The notes under the pieces are model-generated. The model was not told the DNA's origin and made no database searches. It saw only the letters and a list, made by a program, of their open reading frames with translations. From Bacteroidales bacterium (GTDB lineage Bacteria; Bacteroidota; Bacteroidia; Bacteroidales; UBA932), in NCBI GenBank assembly GCA_017430365.1, contig JAFRNC010000001.1, positions 186,001 through 250,000 of the forward strand: a stretch of DNA of 64,000 bases. Reading direction: 5' to 3'. Below are positions 24,701 through 33,295 of this stretch, one piece after another (position 1 is the first letter of the stretch; each line of letters begins with the position of its first letter). Made by a program: the position numbers and the translations under genes.

Positions 24701-25986
24701 GAGTCCTGATGTTCGGCTGGGAGTTTCCGCCCCATATCGCTGGCGGCCTCGGAACGGCTTGTTACGGAATGACCAAGGGGCTTGCCCACGCAGGTGTGGA
24801 CGTGCTCTTCGTGATGCCTTCCGCAAGCGGCGACGAAGACCAGACATCGGTCCGCATCATCAATGCAAGCGACGTGGCGGTCTATGACAACTGCCACAAT
24901 ATAGACGAGTTCCTGAGCAAGGTGCAGTTCCTCCGCGTAGGATCGAACCTGCATCCATACATCGACCCTACCGACTTCACGGAACTGGTCGAGGAGGAAC
25001 AGCGCAACCAGACGGAGGAATTCAAGTTCTGGTTCCGTCAGAAATACAAATTCTCGGGCAAATACGGAAAGAACCTCATGGAAGAGGTCTCCCGTTACGC
25101 TATGGTGGCCGGCGCCATAGCCGCCGAGCAGGAGTTCGACGTGATCCACGCCCACGACTGGCTGACCTATTATGCCGGCATCGCCGCCAAGAGGGTCTCG
25201 GGCAAACCGCTGGTGATCCACGTCCATGCTACCTCCTTCGACCGCGGCAGCGCCGACAACATCGACACCCGTGTCTTCGAAATAGAGCGCAGGGGAATGC
25301 TCGAGGCCGACAAGGTAATCACCGTCAGCGACCTGACCCGCAACATAGTCATCAATAAGTACGGCATCGATCCCTCCAAGGTCGTGACTGTCCACAACGC
25401 CGTCGACTTCTCCGGAAGGGAAAGGATTGCCGTTGAACGCGGCGTCAAGGAGAAGGTCATCACCTTCCTTGGACGTATCACTTTCCAGAAGGGCCCCGAA
25501 TACTTCATCGAGGCTGCTGCCAAGGTGCTCAAGGTATGTCCCGAGACCCGTTTCGTCATGGCGGGCAGCGGCGACATGATGAATCGCTGCATCCGCTATG
25601 TCGCCAAACTCGGCATAGCCGACCGTTTCTACTTCACCGGGTTCCTGCGCGGCGACGATGTGCAGAAGATGTTCGCCCTTTCCGATGTCTATGTGATGCC
25701 TTCGGTTTCCGAACCTTTCGGCATCTCCCCGCTGGAGGCCATGAAGACCGACGTCCCGACCATCATCTCCAAACAGTCGGGTGTCGCCGAGGTGCTTAAA
25801 TATGCGATCAAGGTGGACTTCTGGGACGTCAACGCCCTGGCGGACGCCATGTACGGACTCCTCAACTATCCGGCACTTCCCCGTCTGGCCGCGGAGAAGG
25901 GACGCGAGGAGGTCGACAACCTGAAATGGGACAGCGCCGCCGTCAAGGTGAAGCGAGTCTATGAATCGGCTATCGAAGGAAAATAA
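24697..25986 (+). CDS. GT4-family glycosyltransferase, glycogen synthase-like
   Basis: This 429-residue GT-B enzyme starts with MLMFGWEFPP-like sequence and GGLGTACYGMTKGL, the glucosyl-nucleotide/acceptor loop typical of starch/glycogen synthases. FDVIHAHDWLTYYAG and the C-terminal VMPSVSEPFGISPLEAM (EX7E-type donor site) follow. In Bacteroidota such genes sit between debranching enzyme and GH57 amylase. It is probably an alpha-1,4-glucan synthase using ADP- or UDP-glucose; the donor is not decidable here. An AGGAGG ribosome site sits 7 nt before the ATG, overlapping the upstream gene. Confidence 0.88.
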   Translation: MRVLMFGWEFPPHIAGGLGTACYGMTKGLAHAGVDVLFVMPSASGDEDQTSVRIINASDVAVYDNCHNIDEFLSKVQFLRVGSNLHPYIDPTDFTELVEEEQRNQTEEFKFWFRQKYKFSGKYGKNLMEEVSRYAMVAGAIAAEQEFDVIHAHDWLTYYAGIAAKRVSGKPLVIHVHATSFDRGSADNIDTRVFEIERRGMLEADKVITVSDLTRNIVINKYGIDPSKVVTVHNAVDFSGRERIAVERGVKEKVITFLGRITFQKGPEYFIEAAAKVLKVCPETRFVMAGSGDMMNRCIRYVAKLGIADRFYFTGFLRGDDVQKMFALSDVYVMPSVSEPFGISPLEAMKTDVPTIISKQSGVAEVLKYAIKVDFWDVNALADAMYGLLNYPALPRLAAEKGREEVDNLKWDSAAVKVKRVYESAIEGK

Positions 25987-26000
25987 AAAAGCGTAAAACC

Positions 26001-27206
26001 ATGAATAAATCAGTTTGTTTCTACTTCCAAGTCCATCAGCCCGACCGTCTGCGTCAGTTCCGCTTCTTCGACATCGGCAATGACTACCACTATCTCGACG
26101 ATTTCGCCAACAGGACCATCGTGCGCCGTGTCGCAGAGCGCTGCTACCTGCCGGCCAACCAGATGCTGCACAACCTGATCCTCCGCCATAACGGAGCCTT
26201 CAAGGTGGCGTTCTCCATCTCCGGCGTGGCCATCGAGCAGTTCGAACGCTACGCTCCCGAAGTCCTCGACAGTTTCAAGGCCCTCGCCGAAACCGGCTGC
26301 GTCGAATTCCTTGCCGAGACCTATTCCCATTCCCTGGCTTCCCTCTCCTCGATGGCTGAGTTCAAGAAGCAGGTGAAGCAGCATGCCGATATGGTCAAGC
26401 GCCTCTTCGGAGTCAAACCGACCGTTTTCCGCAACACCGAGCTTGTCTATTCCGATGCAATCGGTGCCGCCGTCTCCGAAATGGGATACAACGTGATGCT
26501 GACCGAGGGCGCCAAGCATGTCCTCGGCTGGAAGAGCCCCGATTTCGTCTATGTCAACGCAATCAATCCGAGACTGAAACTCCTGCTCCGCAACTTCAAT
26601 CTCAGCGACGACATCGCCTTCCGCTTCTCGGACAAGGGATGGAACGGATGGCCCCTTACCGCCGACAAGTTCTCCGACTGGACTGCATCCGCCCTGGAGA
26701 AAGGTGACATAGTCAATCTCTTCATGGATTACGAGACCTTCGGCGAGCACCAGAGCAGCGCAAGCGGCATCTTCGACTTCATGAACGCACTTCCCGCCGT
26801 TATCCTTTCGCGCGGCATAGATTTCTGCACTCCTTCCGAAGCCGCGCAGAAGCACCAGCCTGTCGCCCCGCTGCACGTTCCGTTCCCGATCTCATGGGCG
26901 GACGAGGAGCGCGACACCAGTGCATGGCTCGGAAACGAGCTTCAGGAAGAGGCCTTCAACAAGCTCTATGCGCTCGAGGCTGACGTCTATAAGACGAAGG
27001 ATGAAAACCTGGTCAGCGCCTTCAGGAAACTGCAGGAGAGCGACCACTTCTATTACATGTGCACCAAATTCTTCTCCGACGGCAGTGTCCACAGCTATTT
27101 CAACCCCTACGACACTCCCTACGAGGCATTCATCAACTATATGAACGTGCTTGCGGACTTCGAACTCCGCGTGCGCGAGAAACTGAAAGTCAAGAAAACC
27201 AAGTAA
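26001..27206 (+). CDS. GH57-family alpha-amylase/glucanotransferase
   Basis: This 401-residue protein has the GH57 motifs: motif 1 FYFQVHQPDRLR with the catalytic-site His, motif 3 with the nucleophile Glu in VFRNTELVYS, and motif 4 FMDYETFGEHQ with the acid/base Asp. Length is short for GH57 and typical of the intracellular Bacteroidota form. There is no signal peptide. It probably trims or remodels alpha-1,4-glucan inside the cell. Gaps to its neighbours are 14 and 6 nt, so it is cotranscribed with the synthases. Confidence 0.9.
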   Translation: MNKSVCFYFQVHQPDRLRQFRFFDIGNDYHYLDDFANRTIVRRVAERCYLPANQMLHNLILRHNGAFKVAFSISGVAIEQFERYAPEVLDSFKALAETGCVEFLAETYSHSLASLSSMAEFKKQVKQHADMVKRLFGVKPTVFRNTELVYSDAIGAAVSEMGYNVMLTEGAKHVLGWKSPDFVYVNAINPRLKLLLRNFNLSDDIAFRFSDKGWNGWPLTADKFSDWTASALEKGDIVNLFMDYETFGEHQSSASGIFDFMNALPAVILSRGIDFCTPSEAAQKHQPVAPLHVPFPISWADEERDTSAWLGNELQEEAFNKLYALEADVYKTKDENLVSAFRKLQESDHFYYMCTKFFSDGSVHSYFNPYDTPYEAFINYMNVLADFELRVREKLKVKKTK

Positions 27207-27212
27207 ACCCAG

Positions 27213-30200
27213 ATGGAAGATAAATTCACGATGCCCGACTACCTGTTCGAGACCAGTTGGGAAGTTTGCAACAAGGTAGGCGGTATCCATACTGTCATTG
27301 CCACCAAAGCCCTTTACTTAGGAACATCTTTTAAAAAGAACCATCATATCCATATCGGGCCGGACGTCTGGCGCGATGTGGCACAGAACCCGGAGTTCAC
27401 CGAAGATCCGGCGCTCTTCCGTTCGTGGCGCGCAAAAGCCGCGGAGGAGGGACTCCGTTTAAGGGTGGGCCATTGGAACGTAGCCGGCAACCCTGTCGCC
27501 ATCCTGGTCGATTTCACCACCTTCATAGGACACAAAGATGATATCCTAACCGAATTCTGGAAACGGTTCGGTGTCGATTCCATCAGCGGCAACTGGGACT
27601 ATATCGAGTCGGCCCTGTTCGGCTATGCCGCGGGCAAGGTCATCGAGAGTTTCGTGCGCTACAATGTCAAGCCCCACGAAAAAGTGGTGGCACAGTTCCA
27701 CGAGTGGATGACCGGTGCGGGTCTTCTCTACATCCGCATGTCCAACCTGCCGATCGGAACGATCTTCACGACCCACGCCACCGTCATCGGCCGCTGCGTC
27801 GCCGGCAAGAACATTCCGCTCTACGACGGACTGGAAAGCCTCAATGCGGACCAGCTTTCGCACGAATACGGCGTGGTAGCCCGCCACTCCCTTGAGAAGG
27901 CCGCGGCCGTTACCGCCGATGTTTTCACCACGGTGAGCGAGATAACCGCCCGTGAGTGCAAGCAGTTCCTGGGACGTGCCTGCGACGTGATTACGCCCAA
28001 CGGTTTCGAGAACAGCTTCACTCCCGACGAGGAGCATTATGCCTCCTGCCGTGCCGCCGCCCGCGCGAAACTGCTTGGAGTGGCCTCTGCGATGTCCGGC
28101 GAAGAGTTCTCCGACGACAGCCTGATGGTAGCCATCGGCGGCCGCTACGAATACAGCAACAAGGGAATCGACGTCTTCATAGATGCGCTTGGGAAACTCG
28201 CTTCAGAAGGTTATTCCGGAAGGCGGATCCTGGCCTTCATCATGATCCCTTCGGGGAACAACGGTCCCGACAAGGAACTGGTTGCCAAACTTGGAGGCGC
28301 TCCCGGCAACTATACCACCCAGACCAGCCATTACCTGATGGACGACTACGACATCATCATGAGGAGGCTGCGCGAACTGCACCTGAACAACGGAGCAGGG
28401 GACAGGATCGAAGTATTCTTCTTCCCCACTTATCTCAACGGCGATGACGGCGTATTCAACATGCGCTATTACGACCTGCTGGTCGGAATGGACCTGACTG
28501 CGTTCCCTTCGTATTATGAGCCCTGGGGATACACCCCCCTCGAGTCGCTCGCATTCAGCGTGCCTACGACCACGACTTCGCTTGCCGGTTTCGGCCTCTG
28601 GGTGCGCGAGCACTGCGAGGAACCCCATCCGGGCATCATGGTGATAGACCGCGACGATTCGAATTACGACCAGGTGGTCAGCCAGGTCGCCGGCCGTATC
28701 CTGGAGTCCGCTGGTCTCGGTGAGGCCGAGGCGGCTGCTTACAGGGAGAACGCCAAGAAGGTCTCCGAAATCGCCCTCTGGCGGAATAACATCGTCTATT
28801 ACAAGGAAGCTTATACCGTCGCGATCGAGAAGGTCCAGGCCGCCCGCAAGGACTTTACCGAAATATCCGACGACCGTCCGCAGAACTTCTCCAAGTTTGC
28901 GGCCGGCCAGCCTTCGTGGTCGAGCGTCTTCATCGGCCGCGAGCTACCGGCCAGGCTCAAGCATCTCGATGCGCTTGCCAAGAACCTCTGGTGGTGCTGG
29001 AACCAGTCCGCGATCGACCTGTTCCGCGGCATCGATCCCAACCTGTGGAAAACGACAGGCGGCAATCCGCTCCTGTTCCTCGACAAGATTCCGCTCAAGC
29101 AGTACCGTAAACTGGAAAACGATCCCGAATTCCTTGCAAGGCTCGACTCCGTATATGCCGAGTTCGAGGCATATATGGCTGAAAAGGATTCCCGCAGCGG
29201 TGCCCGTATCGCCTATTTCTGCATGGAATACGGTATCGATACATCGCTCAAGATATATTCCGGCGGTCTCGGCATCCTGGCAGGCGACTACCTGAAGGAA
29301 GCTTCCGACATGAAGGTCAACATGACCGCCATCGGCCTGCTTTACCGTCACGGCTATTTCACCCAGAAACTCTCGGCATACGGTGACCAGATCGCAGACT
29401 ACGAACCTCAGGATTTCACCAAGATCCCGGCTTCCCCGGTCCGCGACAAGAACGGCAACTGGCTGAAGGTCAGCGTCGCCTTCCCTGGCCGTAACCTTAA
29501 CGCCCGCATCTGGAAGGTAGATGTCGGACGTACCGATCTTTTCCTGCTCGATACCGATTTCGAAGACAACCTTCCCGAAGACCGCCAGGTGACGCACCAG
29601 CTCTACGGAGGAGACTGGGAGAACCGTCTCAAACAGGAACTGCTGCTCGGCGTGGGCGGTATCCGAGCCCTGCGTGCTCTGGGTATCGACGTGGACGTAT
29701 ATCACTGCAACGAAGGACACGCGGCATTCTGCGGTTTCGAGAGGCTCAGGGAGTATATCCAGAATGACAACCTGTCCTTTCCGGAAGCACTCGAGGTGGT
29801 ACGCGCCTCTTCGCTCTTCACCACCCATACCCCTGTTCCCGCAGGACATGACGCCTTCACCGAGGAACTGCTTCGCGTCTACATCTCGCACTATCCAGAG
29901 AGGATGAAGATCGACTGGCAGACATTCATGAGCCTTGGCAAGATCCACGTGGAGAATCCCCACGAGAAGTTCTCCATGAGTTTCCTGGCAGCCAACCTGT
30001 CGCAGGAGATCAACGGCGTCAGCTGGCTGCACGGCCGCGTCAGCCAGAAGATTTTCGCCCCGATGTGGCCCGGGTACCTTCCTGAGGAACTCAATGTGAG
30101 TTCCGTTACCAACGGCGTCCACTATCCTACCTGGACCGCTCCGGAGTGGAAAGAAATCCACGCTAAGGTTTTCGGTGAGGAGTTCAAGACCCATCATTAT

Positions 30201-31445
30201 GACAAGCGCTGCTTCGAAGGTATCTACGAAGTCCCCGACGAAAAGATATGGCGTACCCGTCAGGCCCTTCGCAAGCGCTTGATCGACAAGGTGAAGGAAG
30301 TCATGGCGGATACTCAGCTGACCAGCCACTATTCGCCTCATGAGATAGTCAAGATACGCAAGACCCTGCGCGACGACGTGCTGACCATCGGTTTCGCCCG
30401 CCGCTTCGCAACCTACAAACGTGCGACCCTGCTCTTCAGCAATCTGGACCGCCTGAACGACATCATCAACAATCCCGCGCGTCCGGTGCAGTTCCTCTTC
30501 GCCGGCAAGGCCCATCCTGCCGACAAGGCGGGTCAGGACCTGATCAAGCGGATTATCGACATCTCCAAGATGCCTCAGTTCATCGGCAAGATAGTCTTCG
30601 TTCCCAACTACGACATCACCATAGCCAAGTTGCTCGTCCAGGGCGTCGACGTGTGGATGAACAATCCCACGCGTCCCCAGGAGGCTTCCGGAACCAGCGG
30701 CGAGAAGGCAGTGATGAACGGCGTCATGCACTTCTCCGTGCTTGACGGATGGTGGGTCGAAGGATACAAGCCGGGAGCCGGATGGGCCCTCAGGATGGAG
30801 CGCACCTACGACAACCAGTCGTTCCAGGACGATCTCGACTCCTCTACGATTTACAATATCTTAGAGACCGAGATAGCCCCTGCGTTCTACGACAAGGATA
30901 CCTATGGCATATCGAAGCTCTGGATCGAGACAATCAAGAACACGGTGGCGCTGGTTGCCTGCAACTTCACCACCAACCGCATGCTTTCCGACTACTGCAA
31001 CAAATACTACGAGCCCCTGAAGGAACGTTCCGAAAAACTGCTTGCCGACGACTTCGCACTGGCGCGCGACATCGCCTTCTGGAAGAAGAGGGTGCGCAGG
31101 GAATGGCCTCACATAGAGATCATTTCCTATACCAAGCCTGACAACGACAAGTCCTCGATGATTCTTGGCCAGGAGTACACGGCTGAGCTGGTGGCTTCTA
31201 TCGGAGACCTCGAGCCCGATGACCTCGGAGCCGAGATCATACTGACCGAAAGGAACGCCAAGGGCGAGCACCATATCGTCGCCCTGTACGGGTTCAACCT
31301 CGTGGATTTCCATGACGGAATCGCCACCTGGCGGGCCACTTTCGTTCCGGAGTTCTCCGGCACGTACGAGTCGGCCGGAAGGCTGTTCGCAAAGAATGCG
31401 GCTATGCCTCACAGGCAGGATTTCGAACTCGTGAGATGGCTGTAG
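27213..31445 (+). CDS. Bifunctional fusion: GT3 glycogen synthase plus GT35 alpha-glucan phosphorylase
   Basis: This protein has 1410 residues. Residues 1 to about 550 follow the animal/fungal-type GT3 synthase: WEVCNKVGGIHTVIATKA (16-33), FHEWMTGAGLLYIR, FTTHATVIGR, VITPNGFEN and YYEPWGYTPLES near 434. From about 567 a DUF3417 segment (LKHLDALAKNLWWCWNQSA) leads into a short-type phosphorylase with YFCMEYGIDTSLKIYSGGLGILAGD, VYHCNEGHAAF, FARRFATYKRA and the pyridoxal-phosphate lysine Lys1165 in EASGTSGEKAVMNG. One chain would thus extend glucan from nucleotide-sugar and phosphorolyse it. Both halves keep their motifs, and nothing indicates a frameshift or assembly join. The stop overlaps ribF by 10 bp. 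Confidence 0.92.
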   Translation: MEDKFTMPDYLFETSWEVCNKVGGIHTVIATKALYLGTSFKKNHHIHIGPDVWRDVAQNPEFTEDPALFRSWRAKAAEEGLRLRVGHWNVAGNPVAILVDFTTFIGHKDDILTEFWKRFGVDSISGNWDYIESALFGYAAGKVIESFVRYNVKPHEKVVAQFHEWMTGAGLLYIRMSNLPIGTIFTTHATVIGRCVAGKNIPLYDGLESLNADQLSHEYGVVARHSLEKAAAVTADVFTTVSEITARECKQFLGRACDVITPNGFENSFTPDEEHYASCRAAARAKLLGVASAMSGEEFSDDSLMVAIGGRYEYSNKGIDVFIDALGKLASEGYSGRRILAFIMIPSGNNGPDKELVAKLGGAPGNYTTQTSHYLMDDYDIIMRRLRELHLNNGAGDRIEVFFFPTYLNGDDGVFNMRYYDLLVGMDLTAFPSYYEPWGYTPLESLAFSVPTTTTSLAGFGLWVREHCEEPHPGIMVIDRDDSNYDQVVSQVAGRILESAGLGEAEAAAYRENAKKVSEIALWRNNIVYYKEAYTVAIEKVQAARKDFTEISDDRPQNFSKFAAGQPSWSSVFIGRELPARLKHLDALAKNLWWCWNQSAIDLFRGIDPNLWKTTGGNPLLFLDKIPLKQYRKLENDPEFLARLDSVYAEFEAYMAEKDSRSGARIAYFCMEYGIDTSLKIYSGGLGILAGDYLKEASDMKVNMTAIGLLYRHGYFTQKLSAYGDQIADYEPQDFTKIPASPVRDKNGNWLKVSVAFPGRNLNARIWKVDVGRTDLFLLDTDFEDNLPEDRQVTHQLYGGDWENRLKQELLLGVGGIRALRALGIDVDVYHCNEGHAAFCGFERLREYIQNDNLSFPEALEVVRASSLFTTHTPVPAGHDAFTEELLRVYISHYPERMKIDWQTFMSLGKIHVENPHEKFSMSFLAANLSQEINGVSWLHGRVSQKIFAPMWPGYLPEELNVSSVTNGVHYPTWTAPEWKEIHAKVFGEEFKTHHYDKRCFEGIYEVPDEKIWRTRQALRKRLIDKVKEVMADTQLTSHYSPHEIVKIRKTLRDDVLTIGFARRFATYKRATLLFSNLDRLNDIINNPARPVQFLFAGKAHPADKAGQDLIKRIIDISKMPQFIGKIVFVPNYDITIAKLLVQGVDVWMNNPTRPQEASGTSGEKAVMNGVMHFSVLDGWWVEGYKPGAGWALRMERTYDNQSFQDDLDSSTIYNILETEIAPAFYDKDTYGISKLWIETIKNTVALVACNFTTNRMLSDYCNKYYEPLKERSEKLLADDFALARDIAFWKKRVRREWPHIEIISYTKPDNDKSSMILGQEYTAELVASIGDLEPDDLGAEIILTERNAKGEHHIVALYGFNLVDFHDGIATWRATFVPEFSGTYESAGRLFAKNAAMPHRQDFELVRWL

Positions 31446-32329
31446 CGGCTACAGGTTTTTTCGACGGCGTACATCTGGGACACCGGAAGGTGATCGAACG
31501 GATGTGCGCCGTCGCCCGTGAACGGGGGGAGGAGAGCATGATCGTGACCTTCTGGCCCCATCCCCGCAGCGTGCTCCAGCAGGATGCAGACAGGCTCCGT
31601 CTGCTTACCAGCCTGCAGGAGAAGCGGAAGATTTGTCTCTCCCTGGGGGTGGACCGTTTCGAGGTGCTTCCTTTCAGCCGTTCCTTCAGCGAACTCTCCG
31701 CCGAACGCTTCATCAGGGATTATCTCGTGGAGAAGCTGGGCGTGTCGACGCTTATCCTTGGCTATGACCACAGGCTCGGCCATGACAGTTTCGATTCCAC
31801 GGAGCAGATGATGGAAACCGTGGTAGGATGCGGGGTCGATCCGGTGCAGGTAGGGGAGTTTTCAGCCGGTGAGGCCGCGGTAAGTTCAACCAGGATACGC
31901 AAGGCCCTTGAATCGGGCGACGTGACCACGGCGGAAGGGATGCTGGGCTACAGGTACGGTCTCTGCGGAGTCGTGGTGGCGGGCAACAGGCTCGGTCGCA
32001 CCATTGGCTTTCCCACAGCCAACATGCAGTTATACGAACCGCTGAAACTTGTTCCCGGCAACGGTGTCTATGTGGTGACGGCGGATGTCCTGGGACAGCG
32101 CTACCGTGGCGTATGCAACATCGGTACGCGTCCCACCGTCGGACTCGGCAATGCCAGGACCATCGAGACGCACATACTTGATTTCGACCAGGATATCTAC
32201 GGGCTGGACATTTCCGTGGAGTTCTGCGAAAGGCTTCGCGACGAGAAGCGTTTCGGATCGCTGGAGCTGTTGAAGGCGCAGCTTGAGCAGGACAGGGAAA
32301 AGGCGTCCCTGTTAGTTGTTCCTAATTAA
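31436..32329 (+). CDS. ribF: RibF, bifunctional riboflavin kinase/FMN adenylyltransferase
   Basis: This 297-residue enzyme converts riboflavin to FMN and then FAD. The N-terminal adenylyltransferase has GFFDGVHLGHRKVI and the later SSTRIRKAL; the C-terminal kinase has GNRLGRTIGFPTANM and GVCNIGTRPTVG. Length is normal. It overlaps the glycogen fusion gene by 10 bp, so its expression is tied to that operon although the function is unrelated. Confidence 0.95.
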   Translation: MAVAATGFFDGVHLGHRKVIERMCAVARERGEESMIVTFWPHPRSVLQQDADRLRLLTSLQEKRKICLSLGVDRFEVLPFSRSFSELSAERFIRDYLVEKLGVSTLILGYDHRLGHDSFDSTEQMMETVVGCGVDPVQVGEFSAGEAAVSSTRIRKALESGDVTTAEGMLGYRYGLCGVVVAGNRLGRTIGFPTANMQLYEPLKLVPGNGVYVVTADVLGQRYRGVCNIGTRPTVGLGNARTIETHILDFDQDIYGLDISVEFCERLRDEKRFGSLELLKAQLEQDREKASLLVVPN

Positions 32330-32345
32330 AAAAGTATTATCTTTG
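32316..32345 (+). promoter_or_regulatory. Promoter of greA
   Basis: TTG at 32316-32318 and TATCTTTG at 32338-32345 are separated by 19 nt, one of the best consensus Bacteroidota promoters in the window. It starts inside the last codons of ribF. Confidence 0.8.
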
Positions 32346-32367
32346 CAGAAAATACGGAATTGCGAAA

Positions 32368-32398
32368 GGGTCCCACCCGTTGGGATTCTTTTCTTTTT
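32368..32398 (+). terminator. Leader terminator/attenuator upstream of greA
   Basis: GGGTCCCA and TGGGATTC form an 8-bp stem (two G-U pairs) with a 5-nt loop, followed by TTTTCTTTTT. It lies between the greA promoter and the greA ATG, so full expression needs read-through. E. coli greA also has a leader terminator, but that does not prove the same mechanism here. Confidence 0.75.
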
Positions 32399-32412
32399 AA
32401 CTTTTTTATAAA

Positions 32413-32883
32413 ATGGGTGAATCACATTATGTAACTCAGGAGGGACTCGACAAGCTCCGCGAAGAACTCGCGGCCATGATTGCCGAGCGCCCCGTCATTT
32501 CAAGGGCTATCGCCGAGGCGCGTGACAAGGGCGACCTCTCCGAAAACGCGGAATACGACGCCGCAAGGGAGGCCCAGGGAATGCTCGAACTAAAGATAAG
32601 CAAGATGCAGGACCTGATCGCCAACGCAAAGGTGATAGACGAGTCGAAGATCAATACCGACACCGTCCAGATGCTTACCAAGGTGAAACTGAAGAATCTG
32701 GGCAACGGCGCCGTCGTCTCCTACACATTCGTGGGCGAAAGCGAGGCCAATATCATGGAGGGCAAACTCGCCATGACGACTCCGATCGGGAAAGCGCTTA
32801 TGGGCCACCGCAAGGGAGAGACTGTCGACGTGACCGTCCCTTCGGGAGTGATCAAGTTCCAAATCCTCGAAATCTCAATCTGA
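32413..32883 (+). CDS. greA: GreA, transcript cleavage factor
   Basis: This is a 156-residue GreA: an N-terminal antiparallel coiled coil with the acidic tip DLSENAEYDAAREAQ, and an FKBP-like C-terminal domain (GKALMGHRKGETVDVTVPSG). It inserts through the RNA polymerase secondary channel and stimulates cleavage of backtracked RNA. The gene follows a promoter and a leader terminator. Confidence 0.97.
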   Translation: MGESHYVTQEGLDKLREELAAMIAERPVISRAIAEARDKGDLSENAEYDAAREAQGMLELKISKMQDLIANAKVIDESKINTDTVQMLTKVKLKNLGNGAVVSYTFVGESEANIMEGKLAMTTPIGKALMGHRKGETVDVTVPSGVIKFQILEISI

Positions 32884-32885
32884 CA

Positions 32886-33287
32886 ATGGCATCGATATTC
32901 AGCCGTATCGTGGCAGGGGAGATCCCTTCCTGGAAAGTGGCGGAGGACGGGCGTTTCTATGCCTTCCTCGACATCAATCCCCTTGCCGAGGGGCATACCC
33001 TCGTGATTCCGAAAAAGGAGGTCGATTACATATTCGATCTCGACAGCGAGACCTACTCCGGCCTCTGGGAGTTCGCCGCACGCGTAGCTAAAGCCATCGA
33101 GGCCGCCATCCCGTGCAAGAGGGTCGGTGTCGCTGTACTCGGAATGGAAGTGCCCCATACCCATATACATCTGGTTCCGCTCCAGACCGAGGGCGACCTC
33201 GATTTCAGGAAAGAGAAGAAACAGCTGACGCCGGAGCGTTTCGCCGCCATTGCGGCTTCCATCGCCTCGGAGTTCAACAAGCAATAG
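32886..33287 (+). CDS. HIT-family nucleotide hydrolase/transferase
   Basis: This is a 133-residue histidine-triad protein with SIFSRIVAGEIPSWKVAED at the N-terminus and the catalytic triad HTHIHLVPL. It belongs to the Hint-like branch, which hydrolyses adenosine 5'-phosphoramidates and related nucleotides. The ATG is 2 nt after the greA stop, so the two are cotranscribed. Confidence 0.94.
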   Translation: MASIFSRIVAGEIPSWKVAEDGRFYAFLDINPLAEGHTLVIPKKEVDYIFDLDSETYSGLWEFAARVAKAIEAAIPCKRVGVAVLGMEVPHTHIHLVPLQTEGDLDFRKEKKQLTPERFAAIAASIASEFNKQ

Positions 33288-33295
33288 GGGATTCC

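Noticed and set aside
28944..30731. Long open frame antisense to the phosphorylase half of the glycogen fusion
   Set aside because: A shadow frame with no domain resemblance; the sense frame carries all phosphorylase motifs.
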